Shown: piece after piece, positions 16,867 to 25,243 of the stretch
How the letters are laid out: every line of letters begins with the position of its first letter
Position numbering within the stretch: position 1 is the first letter of the stretch
NCBI GenBank assembly: GCA_041905595.1
Contig: JAYRKT010000024.1
Location: 1-64,000 of the forward strand
Length of the DNA: 64,000 nucleotides
Reading direction: 5' to 3'
Source of the DNA: Aliitabrizicola sp041905595
GTDB taxonomy: Bacteria > Pseudomonadota > Alphaproteobacteria > Rhodobacterales > Rhodobacteraceae
Made by a program: the position numbers and the translations under genes
The notes under the pieces: model-generated
Told to the model about the DNA's origin: nothing
Databases searched by the model: none
What the model saw: the letters and a program-made list of their open reading frames with translations, nothing else

Positions 16867-18012
16867 ATGGACTTTGCGCTGACCGAAGAACAACGGGCCA
16901 TCTTCGATATGGCCCGCCAATTCGGGGCCGAGCAGATTGCACCCCATGCCCGCGCCTGGGAGGAAGAGGGGACCATCCCGCGCACGCTTTGGACAAGGGC
17001 GGCCGAACTCGGGTTGGGCGGGATCTATGTCGGCGACCAGCATGGCGGCTCCGGGCTTTCGCGCCTGGACGGAACCCTGATTTTCGAGGCGCTGGCGATG
17101 TCCTGTCCTTCGGTCGCGGCGCTTCTGTCGATCTACAACATGTCTGCGGCAATGATCGACCGCTATGGCAGCGACGGGATGCGGGCGCACCTTCTGCCTG
17201 CAGTCTGCCGAATGGACATGGTCGTCTCCTACTGCCTGACCGAACCCGGTGCCGGCTCAGACGCCGCCGCCCTGAGCACGCGGGCAGACCGCGACGGTGC
17301 GGGCTGGCGGCTGACGGGGACCAAGGCCTTCATCTCGGGCGGGGGATACTCCGACGCCTATCTGGTCATGGCCCGAACCGGGGGGGAGGGAGCCAAGGGA
17401 ATCTCGGCTTTCGTTATCGAAGCCGATGCGCCGGGCCTGTCCTTTGGCGGGCTCGAGCGCAAGATGGGCTGGCGCGCCCAGCCGACGCGGCAGGTCCAGA
17501 TGGACGGCGTCCCCGCAACTGCCGAGCAGCTGCTGGGCGAAGAGGGGCGCGGCTTTTCCTATGCCATGGCGGGCCTCGATGGCGGGCGGCTGAACATCGC
17601 CGCAACCGCCCTTGGGGGCGCTCAGGCGGCATTCGATGCTACCCTTGCGTACATGCGCGATCGAAAGGCCTTCGGCAGAACGCTGAACCAGTTCCAGGCG
17701 CTGCAATTCCGTCTGGCCGAAATGGAAACCCGCCTACAGGCCGCGCGCATCTTCCTGCGGCAGGCGGCCTGGATGCTCGACCGCGGCGATGCCCGGGCGA
17801 CCAGCTTCTGCGCCATGGCCAAGCTGCATGTCACCGATGCCGCCTTTGAAGTGGCCAACGACTGCCTGCAACTGCATGGTGGATACGGCTATCTGGTGGA
17901 TTACGGCATCGAGAAGATCGTCCGGGACCTCCGGGTTCATCAGATCCTTGAAGGCACGAACGAAATCATGCGGCTTATCATCGGCCGAGACCTCATCGGA
18001 GGCAGCGCATGA
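16867..18012 (+). CDS. Isobutyryl-CoA dehydrogenase (ACAD8 type)
   Basis: FAD acyl-CoA dehydrogenase of 381 residues. It shows the YCLTEPGAGSDAAAL flavin-contact motif, KAFISGGGYSDAYLVMARTGG, KMGWRAQPTRQVQMDG and a C-terminal LHGGYGYLVDYGIEKIVRDL..HQILEGTNEIMR with the catalytic Glu region. The ISGGG..D.Y and GW..QPTR patterns are those of isobutyryl-CoA dehydrogenase rather than isovaleryl-CoA dehydrogenase. It converts isobutyryl-CoA to methacrylyl-CoA, passing electrons to ETF (etfBA lies at the left end of the window). Its stop overlaps the next start by four bases. Confidence 0.88.
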   Translation: MDFALTEEQRAIFDMARQFGAEQIAPHARAWEEEGTIPRTLWTRAAELGLGGIYVGDQHGGSGLSRLDGTLIFEALAMSCPSVAALLSIYNMSAAMIDRYGSDGMRAHLLPAVCRMDMVVSYCLTEPGAGSDAAALSTRADRDGAGWRLTGTKAFISGGGYSDAYLVMARTGGEGAKGISAFVIEADAPGLSFGGLERKMGWRAQPTRQVQMDGVPATAEQLLGEEGRGFSYAMAGLDGGRLNIAATALGGAQAAFDATLAYMRDRKAFGRTLNQFQALQFRLAEMETRLQAARIFLRQAAWMLDRGDARATSFCAMAKLHVTDAAFEVANDCLQLHGGYGYLVDYGIEKIVRDLRVHQILEGTNEIMRLIIGRDLIGGSA

Positions 18013-19058
18013 GCGACACCCTCATCACACGCGAGGGCGCGGTCGGACGCATCACTCTCAACCGGCCCGAGGCCCTGAATGCGCTGACGCTGGGGATGAT
18101 ACGGACGATCCGCGCCACCCTGGAGAACTGGGAGAACGATCCCGCAATCCGGGTGATTGTCCTGGATGGCGCCGGACCCAAGGCGTTTTGCGCAGGCGGC
18201 GACGTGGTGGCGCTTTATTCGGCGGCCCAGTCGCGCGACCATGAGTTTCCCTTTCGCTTCTGGGCCGAAGAATACGCATTGGACGACCGGATCGCGCGGT
18301 ATGGCAAACCGGTCGTGGTGCTGATCCACGGCTTTTGCATGGGCGGCGGCGTGGGCATCGCAGCCCATGCCCGCCATCGCATCGTCGGAGAGACCGCGCG
18401 GATTGCCATGCCGGAATGTGCTATCGGCCTGATCCCTGACGTCGGGGCGACGGCGCTGCTGGCCGCCGCGCCCGAGGGTATTGGCCCCTGGCTGGCCCTG
18501 ACCGGTGCCCGGATGGAGCCCAAGGCGGCGATTGCCGCCGGCTTCGCAGATGCGCATGTTCCCGAGGCCGCGTGGCCGGCCCTGTGCTCTGAACTGCAAA
18601 GTGGCGACGTCGCCGAGGTCATTGGCCGCCACGCCGCGCCTGCCCCCGGCGCGCCACTGCCGGCCGAGGGGCTGCGCCATGCCTTCACGGGTGCAACGGT
18701 TCCAGAGATCCTCGCCCGCCTCGCATCCTGTCCCGAGCCCGAAGCAAGGGCAGCAGAAGCAGCCATCGCCAAGGGATCGCCCCTGGCGATGGCGACGGCC
18801 CTGGCCTTGCAGAAACAGCTTTCACCGAAGGACGATCTGCGCGCCGCGTTGCGGCTTGAGTTCCGGGCGGTTCTGCGTGCGCTCAAGCAGGGCGATTTTG
18901 TCGAGGGCGTCCGCGCGCGGATCGTTGACCGCGACAATGCCCCGCGGTGGCGCCACGCCCGTCCCGACCAGGTCAGCCGTGTCGAGGTGGCCGCACAACT
19001 TGCCGAACTGGAAGACGCTGCGCTGATCTTCCACGACCCGGCCATGCAAGGAGCCTGA
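18009..19058 (+). CDS. 3-Hydroxyisobutyryl-CoA hydrolase
   Basis: Crotonase-fold thioesterase of 349 residues, longer than a hydratase by the C-terminal helical part that marks the HIBCH family. The family run GAGPKAFCAGGDVVALY, FWAEEYALDDRIARYGKPVV, HGFCMGGGVGIAAHARHRIV and MPECAIGLIPDVGATALL are all visible; the Glu in MPE and Asp in PDVG are the catalytic region. It releases 3-hydroxyisobutyrate from its CoA ester, the step that commits valine carbon to MmsB. It overlaps the acyl-CoA dehydrogenase gene. Confidence 0.9.
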   Translation: MSDTLITREGAVGRITLNRPEALNALTLGMIRTIRATLENWENDPAIRVIVLDGAGPKAFCAGGDVVALYSAAQSRDHEFPFRFWAEEYALDDRIARYGKPVVVLIHGFCMGGGVGIAAHARHRIVGETARIAMPECAIGLIPDVGATALLAAAPEGIGPWLALTGARMEPKAAIAAGFADAHVPEAAWPALCSELQSGDVAEVIGRHAAPAPGAPLPAEGLRHAFTGATVPEILARLASCPEPEARAAEAAIAKGSPLAMATALALQKQLSPKDDLRAALRLEFRAVLRALKQGDFVEGVRARIVDRDNAPRWRHARPDQVSRVEVAAQLAELEDAALIFHDPAMQGA

Positions 19059-19060
19059 AA

Positions 19061-19939
19061 ATGCGTATCGGATTCATCGGACTCGGCAACATGGGCGGGC
19101 CAATGGCGGCAAACCTCGTCAAGGCAGGTCATGAGGTGCAGGGCTTCGACCTTGTCGCCCCCATGCCCAATGGGGTCACGCGCGCGGCGTCCGCCGTCGA
19201 GGCCGCAAGCGGAGCAGAAATCGTCGTGACCATGCTGCCCAATGGCGCAATCCTGCGCGCGGTCGCCGCCGAAGTCCTGCCGGTCCTGTCCCCCGGGTCC
19301 GTCCTGTGCGACTGCTCGACAGTCGACGTAGAAAGCGCCCGGGCTGTCGCGGCGGACTATGCCCCTCGCGGGATCCTGACGGCAGATGCCCCCGTTTCGG
19401 GCGGGATCGGCGGGGCGCAGGCGGGAACGCTGACCTTCATGGTCGGCGGCAGCGAGGACGCTTTCCGGCGGATCGAGCCGGTCCTGAGTGCCATGGGCAG
19501 CAAGATCGTGCATTGCGGCGCGTCAGGCGCGGGCCAGGCAGCCAAGATCTGCAACAACATGATCCTTGGCGTCACAATGATCGCCACCTGCGAAGCCTTC
19601 GCCCTGGCCGACAAGCTGGGCCTCGACCGTCAGAAGATGTTCGACGTCGTTTCGACAAGCTCGGGCTATTCCTGGTCGATGAACGCCTATTGCCCGGCAC
19701 CGGGGATCGGGCCGAAATCGCCAGCGGACAACGGATACAGACCCGGCTTCGCCTCGGAACTGATGCTCAAGGACCTCGGCCTGGCGCAAATGGCCGCCGA
19801 AGCGGCGGATGCCGACACGCCCATGGGGGAGTTGGCAGAAACGCTTTACCGGCGTTTCGTTGAACAGGAAGACGGCAGGGGCAAGGACTTCTCGGCCATG
19901 CTCCCCCGTTTTGAACAAAGGGGGCGCCACGATGCCTGA
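19061..19939 (+). CDS. mmsB: 3-Hydroxyisobutyrate dehydrogenase
   Basis: NAD-dependent beta-hydroxyacid dehydrogenase, 292 residues. It has the Rossmann motif MRIGFIGLGNMGGPMAANL, substrate-site DAPVSGGIGGAQAGTLTFMV, the catalytic lysine in GAGQAAKICNNM and the SSGYSW segment typical of MmsB. It oxidises 3-hydroxyisobutyrate to methylmalonate semialdehyde. It is two bases after the hydrolase gene and overlaps the hydratase gene by eight bases. The following enzyme, methylmalonate-semialdehyde dehydrogenase (MmsA), is not in the operon. Confidence 0.95.
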   Translation: MRIGFIGLGNMGGPMAANLVKAGHEVQGFDLVAPMPNGVTRAASAVEAASGAEIVVTMLPNGAILRAVAAEVLPVLSPGSVLCDCSTVDVESARAVAADYAPRGILTADAPVSGGIGGAQAGTLTFMVGGSEDAFRRIEPVLSAMGSKIVHCGASGAGQAAKICNNMILGVTMIATCEAFALADKLGLDRQKMFDVVSTSSGYSWSMNAYCPAPGIGPKSPADNGYRPGFASELMLKDLGLAQMAAEAADADTPMGELAETLYRRFVEQEDGRGKDFSAMLPRFEQRGRHDA

Positions 19940-20708
19940 TTACGAAACCATCCTGGCAGAGACGCGGGGCCGCGTCCGGCTGCTGACCCTGAACCGACCC
20001 GAGGCCCTGAACGCCCTGAACCGTCAGCTGGCGAAGGAACTGATCGCGGCGGCGCAGGCAGCCGATGCCGATCCCGGGATCGGCTGCCTGGTGGTGACCG
20101 GCTCTGCCAGGGCCTTCGCGGCTGGGGCCGACATCAAGGAAATGCAGCCGATGGATTTCGCCGGCATGCATGCGGTTGACTGGTTTGTGGAATGGGAAGC
20201 CTTCTCGGCAGTCCGCAAGCCGAAGATCGCGGCGGTCGCGGGCCATGCCCTGGGCGGAGGCTGCGAGCTTGCGCTGATGTGCGACTTCATCATCGCCGCC
20301 GAGACCGCGCGCTTTGCCCAGCCAGAAGTGAGGCTGGGTGTCATGCCCGGCATGGGCGGCAGCCAACGCCTGACCCGGCTGATCGGCCAAGCCAAGGCGA
20401 TGGAGATGTGCCTAACCGGCCGGGTGATGGATGCCGCGGAGGCCGAGCGATCGGGCCTCGTCACCCGCGTGGTCCCTGCCGATGCCTTGCTGGACGAGGC
20501 GATGAAGACAGCCGAGACCATCGCCGGAATGTCGCTGCCGGCGGTCCTGTCGATCAAGGATGCTGTCTGCCGCGCCCCGGACATGGCGCTCGCTGACGGC
20601 GTCCGTTACGAGCGCCGACTGTTCCACGCCCTTTTCGCGACCGAGGACCAGAAAGAGGGCATGGCCGCCTTCATCGAAAAGCGCCCTCCCCGGTTTAGTA
20701 ACCGCTGA
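19932..20708 (+). CDS. Enoyl-CoA hydratase (probable methacrylyl-CoA hydratase)
   Basis: Crotonase of 258 residues starting MPDYETILAETRGRVRLLTL. Both catalytic glutamates are present, in GGGCELALMCDFII and FAQPEVRLGVMPGMGGSQRL; the oxyanion-hole region is FAAGADIKEMQ. Hydration of methacrylyl-CoA to 3-hydroxyisobutyryl-CoA is the step otherwise missing between the dehydrogenase and the hydrolase, so this assignment follows from the operon. It is the last gene of the valine operon. Confidence 0.9.
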   Translation: MPDYETILAETRGRVRLLTLNRPEALNALNRQLAKELIAAAQAADADPGIGCLVVTGSARAFAAGADIKEMQPMDFAGMHAVDWFVEWEAFSAVRKPKIAAVAGHALGGGCELALMCDFIIAAETARFAQPEVRLGVMPGMGGSQRLTRLIGQAKAMEMCLTGRVMDAAEAERSGLVTRVVPADALLDEAMKTAETIAGMSLPAVLSIKDAVCRAPDMALADGVRYERRLFHALFATEDQKEGMAAFIEKRPPRFSNR

Positions 20709-20726
20709 CGGAACCGGCCGGGGACT

Positions 20727-20762
20727 GTCCGCACACGAAGTCCGTTTTCGGCGCAAGCGGAC
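20727..20762. terminator. Hairpin between convergent operons
   Basis: GTCCGC (20727-20732) pairs with GCGGAC (20757-20762), and flanking GC-rich bases extend the pairing. It is placed between the hydratase stop and the stop of the convergent dehydrogenase gene. There is no clear T-run. Confidence 0.35.
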
Positions 20763-20772
20763 ACCGGGGCCG

Positions 20773-21861
20773 TCAGTTCAGCCTTGCACAGACCTCGCCC
20801 ACGATTTCGGAACTGCCGCGCGCTCCCCCAAGGTCTCGGCTGAGGTGCCCGTCCGCGATCGTGCTCTCGACTGCCGCTCGCAGCCGTGCGCCCCCGTCGG
20901 AAAGCCGCTTGTCGGCATGGCCGGTCCCCAGCCAGTCCAGCATCGCCGCGGCGGAAAGCATGGTGCCGTAGGGATTGGCGATCCCTTTTCCGGCAATGTC
21001 GGGGGCCGATCCATGCGCCGCCTGGAACAGCCCCTGCGACAGACCGACCTCGGCCGAGGCGGCAAGACCCATTCCGCCGATGGTCGCCGCGGCAAGGTCA
21101 GACAGGATGTCGCCGAACATGTTTTCCGTCACGATGACGTTGTAGTGGCCCGGCCGGGTCACGAGATACATCGCCATCGCGTCGATCAGTCCGTGTTCCG
21201 CCTCGATATCAGGATAGTCCAGCGCAATCTCGTCGAAGATCGAGCGGAAGAAAGCATAGCTTCTCAGGACGTTCGCCTTGTCCACGCAGGTCACGCGGCG
21301 GACGCCGTCGGCAGGTGCCCCGTCCGAAGTGCGGGCGAGTTCGAAAGCGCGGCGCACGATGCGTTCGACGCCCTTGCGCGTCTGCACAAGCGTGTCGACC
21401 GCGACTTCACCGCGAAGCTGCGCCCCGGCGCCGCGCGCGGCATAAAGGCCCTCGCTGTTCTCGCGCAGGATGACATAGTCGATCTGGCCGGGCTTGATGC
21501 CTTTCAGCGGCGAGTTCACACCGGAGTAAAGGCGGATGGGCCGGATATTCGCGAAGAGGTCCAGTTCGAACCGCAGCCGCAGGGTGAAATCCAGTCCCGC
21601 CTCGGTTCCATCGGGATGGACCACGCCCGGAATGCCCGCAGCTCCGTGAAGGATCGCGTCCGCCTGGCGGCAGGCCTGGAATGTCGCTTCGGGGAAACTG
21701 TCGCCGGTCCGCCGATAAAGATCGGCTCCTGCCGGGTAGTCGGAGAAGCGGAGCAGGCTGTCGTTGCCGTAGAGCGCATGCAGGGTCTCGACAGCGGCGA
21801 AACACACTTCGGGCCCGATGCCGTCGCCGGGGACGACGGCAATCTGGTAACTGTCCTTCAT
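20773..21861 (-). CDS. Isocitrate/isopropylmalate dehydrogenase family enzyme
   Basis: Metal- and NAD(P)-dependent beta-decarboxylating hydroxyacid dehydrogenase, 362 residues from MKDSYQIAVVPGDGIGPEV. It has the substrate loop ILRENSEGLYAARG, lysine in VDKANVLRSY, aspartates in TENMFGDILSDLAA and the nucleotide site AAHGSAPDIAGKGIANPYG. It is related to LeuB and to tartrate dehydrogenase/decarboxylase (TtuC). The divergence from LeuB and the linkage to an SDR and an aldehyde dehydrogenase suggest catabolism, such as of D-malate, tartrate or a 3-alkylmalate. It is co-directional with the SDR upstream (11-base gap). Confidence 0.85.
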   Translation of the reverse strand: MKDSYQIAVVPGDGIGPEVCFAAVETLHALYGNDSLLRFSDYPAGADLYRRTGDSFPEATFQACRQADAILHGAAGIPGVVHPDGTEAGLDFTLRLRFELDLFANIRPIRLYSGVNSPLKGIKPGQIDYVILRENSEGLYAARGAGAQLRGEVAVDTLVQTRKGVERIVRRAFELARTSDGAPADGVRRVTCVDKANVLRSYAFFRSIFDEIALDYPDIEAEHGLIDAMAMYLVTRPGHYNVIVTENMFGDILSDLAAATIGGMGLAASAEVGLSQGLFQAAHGSAPDIAGKGIANPYGTMLSAAAMLDWLGTGHADKRLSDGGARLRAAVESTIADGHLSRDLGGARGSSEIVGEVCARLN

Positions 21862-21872
21862 GTCGTCCCCCG

Positions 21873-22619
21873 TCAGATACAGCGCCCGCCGTCGACTTCC
21901 ATCGCGACGCCGGTGATCATCGAGGCCTCGTCCGAACACAGGAATGCGGCTGCATTGCCCATGTCCTCGGGTGTCGAGAACCTGCCAAGTGGAATGGTGG
22001 AAAGGAATTTCGCCCGCATCTCTGGGGTATCGGCCCCCATGAAGGTTGCAAGCAGCGGCGTGTCGCCAGCTACCGGATTGATTGCGTTGACGCGGATACC
22101 GAACGGAGCAAGTTCAACTGCCATGGCGCGCGTGGCCGTGATGACCCAGCCCTTCGAGGCGTTGTACCAGGTCAGATTGGGACGGGGCGAAACGCCCCCC
22201 GTCGAGGCCACGTTCAGGATCGTGCCAGATTTCTGCGCCTTGAAATGTGGCACCATCGCCCGCGCCCCATGGTAGATCGAGCGCATGTTCACATTGGCGA
22301 TCCGATCGAAGGTCGCGTCGTCTACCTGGTCGAGCGGCGTCGGCACATGGCCCACGCCGGCATTGTTCACGAGGATGTCCAGCCGTCCGAAGACCGACAG
22401 AGCCAGGTCGCGTACGCCTTCCATTCCAGTAGCCTGCGAGACATCGCCGATAAAGACGCGGCAATCTGCGCCAAGGCTTTCGGCCACACGTTCTGCGTTC
22501 TGGGCGTCGCGATCCATCAGCACGACTTTTGCCCCCTCGAGGGCGAACTTGCGCACGATGCCTTCCCCAAAACCCGATCCGCCGCCGGTGACGATCGCCA
22601 CCTTGCCCTGAAGTCGCAT
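21873..22619 (-). CDS. Short-chain dehydrogenase/reductase
   Basis: Classical SDR, 248 residues. It has nucleotide motif TGGGSGFGEG, acidic MDRD at the end of beta-2 (NAD preference), NNAG at about 89, catalytic Ser in NVASTGG, and Tyr/Lys in WYNASKG. The C-terminal G.A.EVDGGRCI is the standard end. It forms a two-gene unit with the dehydrogenase gene downstream and is divergent from the aldehyde dehydrogenase. Substrate unknown; an alcohol or hydroxyacid oxidised before the adjacent aldehyde dehydrogenase would fit. Confidence 0.88.
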   Translation of the reverse strand: MRLQGKVAIVTGGGSGFGEGIVRKFALEGAKVVLMDRDAQNAERVAESLGADCRVFIGDVSQATGMEGVRDLALSVFGRLDILVNNAGVGHVPTPLDQVDDATFDRIANVNMRSIYHGARAMVPHFKAQKSGTILNVASTGGVSPRPNLTWYNASKGWVITATRAMAVELAPFGIRVNAINPVAGDTPLLATFMGADTPEMRAKFLSTIPLGRFSTPEDMGNAAAFLCSDEASMITGVAMEVDGGRCI

Positions 22620-22777
22620 CCATACCTCCTCAGGGCTGCTCCTCCGCCCCCTTCGCCGGTCAGAATGGCCAAAGCCGGCAAAGGGAGCCAGTCGCTTTAT
22701 CTGAACGCAGGATCAGCTTTCCTTCCTTGAGCCCATAGCCTGCGCCAGCGCATCATCCCCGGGACGGAGGAGACGAC
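22620..22777. other. Divergent promoter region, SDR / aldehyde dehydrogenase
   Basis: A 158-base intergenic region. It holds ribosome sites for both genes (GGAGG before 22778 and GAGGAGG before the SDR) and an imperfect GCCGG..CCGGC repeat around 22654-22680. No clear promoter boxes were recognised. Confidence 0.4.
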
Positions 22778-24265
22778 ATGACTGACTGGCAGGCACGCGC
22801 GGCGGCGCTTTACGACGGCGGCTTCCGGCCGATGTTTGTTGGCGGGCAGTGGGTTGGCGCCCGCGCGGGCGAGGTGATGGAGGCCCGCAACCCGGCAACG
22901 GGCGCGCTCTTGGCGACGGTTCCCAGGGCCGACGCTGCTGACATTGATGCTGCGGTCGCTGCCGCCCGTCGCGCCTTCGAAGGACCCTGGTCGCGGTACA
23001 CGCCTTTCGAGCGGCAGGCCCTGTTGCTGCGTATCGCCGACCGGTTCGAGGCCGAATGGGAAAACCTCTGCCTTTCAGACACGCTCGACATGGGAATGCC
23101 GATCAGCCGCACGCTGGCGAACAGCCGCCGGGTCATCGGGATGCTTCGGTTCTATGCCGGGCAGGCCGTCGCCCTGCACGGCGCAACCATTCCAAACTCG
23201 TTTCCGGGCGAGATCCTGTCGCATACGGTGAAGGAACCCATAGGCGTCGTTGGCGCGATCATTCCGTGGAATGCACCGATTGCCGGATCGGTCTGGAAGG
23301 TCGCCCCGGCGCTCGCCACCGGCTGCACGGTGGTGCTGAAGCCGTCGGAGGACGCCTCGCTGACCGTTCTTATGATCGCAAGGCTGATGCAGGAGGCGGG
23401 GCTTCCGGACGGGGTCCTGAACATCGTCACCGGGACCGGGACCGAGGCGGGGGCGGCGCTGGCCGCCCATCCGGGCGTGGACAAGATCGTCTTCACCGGC
23501 TCGACCGCGACAGGCCAGGCGATTGCCCGTGCCGCGACCGGGAATCTGAAGCGCGTATCGCTCGAGCTCGGCGGCAAATCGCCGGTGATCGTCTGCCGCG
23601 ATGCCGACATCGAAAAGGCGGTGCCGGTCGCGGCCATGGCGGTCTTCGCCAATTCGGGCCAGATCTGCATCGCGGGGTCGCGGCTGTTCGTGGCGCGCGA
23701 GATCCACGACGAATTCGTCGGCCGGGTGGCGGAGTTTGCCCGCAAGTTGCGCATCGGCAACGGGGTCAGCACCGAGATCGACATCGGCCCGATCATTTCG
23801 GCCCGGCAGGCGAGCCGGATCGAGGGCTATTTGACCGTCGGGCGGGACGAGGGCGCAAGCGTCATGACGGGGGGAGAACGGCTGAGTGGCCCCGATTTCG
23901 CAGGCGGGCATTTCATCGCCCCTACAGTTTTCGGTGGGGTGACGGACGATATGACCATCGCCCGGGAAGAAATCTTCGGCCCGGTGATCTCGGCCCTGCC
24001 CTTCGACACGCTGGACGAGGTCGTGGCCCGGGCCAATGCCACGCCCTATGGACTGGCGGCCGGTATCTTCACAACGCAACTGGGCACGGCGCACAAGCTG
24101 GCGCGGCGCATCAAGGCCGGATCGGTCTGGGTGAACATGTACCACGCCATCGACCCGGCCGTGCCCTTCGGCGGAGTAAAGATGTCGGGCTATGGCCGCG
24201 AGGGCGGTGTCGAGCATCTGGAGGAGTATCTCGACACCAAGGCGGTGTGGATCAACACGGACTGA
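22778..24265 (+). CDS. NAD-dependent aldehyde dehydrogenase
   Basis: Aldehyde dehydrogenase of 495 residues, the full ALDH length. It has the oxyanion Asn in IPWNAPI, NAD loop FTGSTATGQAI, catalytic Glu in SLELGGKSPVIV and catalytic Cys in NSGQICIAGSRLFV; the C-terminal PFGGVKMSGYGREGG is intact. It is not MmsA-like, because it belongs to the non-acylating betaine/phenylacetaldehyde-type group. It runs divergent from the SDR, and the gap of three bases to the convergent LysR gene leaves no room for a separate terminator. Confidence 0.92.
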   Translation: MTDWQARAAALYDGGFRPMFVGGQWVGARAGEVMEARNPATGALLATVPRADAADIDAAVAAARRAFEGPWSRYTPFERQALLLRIADRFEAEWENLCLSDTLDMGMPISRTLANSRRVIGMLRFYAGQAVALHGATIPNSFPGEILSHTVKEPIGVVGAIIPWNAPIAGSVWKVAPALATGCTVVLKPSEDASLTVLMIARLMQEAGLPDGVLNIVTGTGTEAGAALAAHPGVDKIVFTGSTATGQAIARAATGNLKRVSLELGGKSPVIVCRDADIEKAVPVAAMAVFANSGQICIAGSRLFVAREIHDEFVGRVAEFARKLRIGNGVSTEIDIGPIISARQASRIEGYLTVGRDEGASVMTGGERLSGPDFAGGHFIAPTVFGGVTDDMTIAREEIFGPVISALPFDTLDEVVARANATPYGLAAGIFTTQLGTAHKLARRIKAGSVWVNMYHAIDPAVPFGGVKMSGYGREGGVEHLEEYLDTKAVWINTD

Positions 24266-24268
24266 GCC

Positions 24269-25168
24269 TCAGCTGCGCCCAAGCTCGGTGCGAATCAGGG
24301 CCAGAAGTTGTTCCGAATAGCTGTGCTGGACATAGCCGCGCACAGTGAGAATGCCGACCGACCGCTCTGCCCCCGCATCGGCAATCGGCACCACGCGGAA
24401 TTCGGCACTGGGCAACATGGGGATGGCAATGTTGGGAACGATCGCAACCCCGAGACCCGCCGACGCCAGCGCGATCGCCGTGTAGGCGTTCTGGACCTCA
24501 TACTGGATGTTCAGGCGAATTTGCGCCTCGCCGACAATCCGGTCGACAAGCACGCGGATCGCCGTCTGCCGATCCAGTACGATCAGCGGGAAATTCGCAA
24601 CCTCGGCCAGCGTCAGGGTCTGGGCGCCGTCATCGAAATCCGGGGGAATACAGGCAACCAGCCTGTCCTGCAGGATCGGCTCGAAATTGAATTCGGTCAG
24701 CCCGGAGATTTCGGGGCCGATATAAAGCTCGACATCCTGCTCCTGCAGCAGCGCCAGGGCGCCGCTCGGAGGGGTTTCACGCACATCGACCACCGAGCGC
24801 GGATAGCGCAGCTTGAACGTCGCAAGGATATTGCCCAGCCGGGTCGAGGCCAGCGTCGGCGCGCAAGCGATCTTCACATGGCCTTTCCGCATCGCCGCGA
24901 CTTCCGACAGGCGCTGAAGCCCGGCCTGTACATCCGCCATCGCGCGGCGCACCTGTTCGTGCAGGATCTTGCCCTCGGGCGTCAAATTGGCCCGCTGCGG
25001 CGTGCGGATGAACAGGCTGATGCCCACCTGCTCCTCCAGATCGCGGATCTGCATTGACACGGCCGAGGGCGAGCGGTTGCTCTCCTCGGCGGCACGGCGG
25101 AAGCTGCCGTACTCGGCCGCCAGCAGAAAGGTCTGCAGCAGTTTCAGGTTGACGTTGTTAGCAGCCAC
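24269..25168 (-). CDS. LysR-family transcriptional regulator
   Basis: Regulator of 299 residues. The N-terminal winged HTH (LKLLQTFLLAAEYGSFRRAA, SPSAVSMQIRDLEEQVG) is followed by an effector-binding PBP-like domain (about 95-295). The GTG at 25166-25168 is chosen because GGAG lies six bases upstream. It is the last gene in the same direction as the sugar importer operon (75-base gap) and could control it. It is also convergent with the aldehyde dehydrogenase, so either target is possible. Confidence 0.9.
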   Translation of the reverse strand: MAANNVNLKLLQTFLLAAEYGSFRRAAEESNRSPSAVSMQIRDLEEQVGISLFIRTPQRANLTPEGKILHEQVRRAMADVQAGLQRLSEVAAMRKGHVKIACAPTLASTRLGNILATFKLRYPRSVVDVRETPPSGALALLQEQDVELYIGPEISGLTEFNFEPILQDRLVACIPPDFDDGAQTLTLAEVANFPLIVLDRQTAIRVLVDRIVGEAQIRLNIQYEVQNAYTAIALASAGLGVAIVPNIAIPMLPSAEFRVVPIADAGAERSVGILTVRGYVQHSYSEQLLALIRTELGRS

Positions 25169-25243
25169 GAGCGGCTCCAATCCGATCCCCTCTGGCCGGA
25201 TATGCCCCACGAACGCCGGGTGCAAGGCCAAAGCCGAACAGGC

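Noticed and set aside
22778..24265. Assignment of the aldehyde dehydrogenase as MmsA
   Set aside because: Motifs around the catalytic Cys (NSGQICIAGSR) and Glu are of the general ALDH type, not the CoA-acylating MmsA type.
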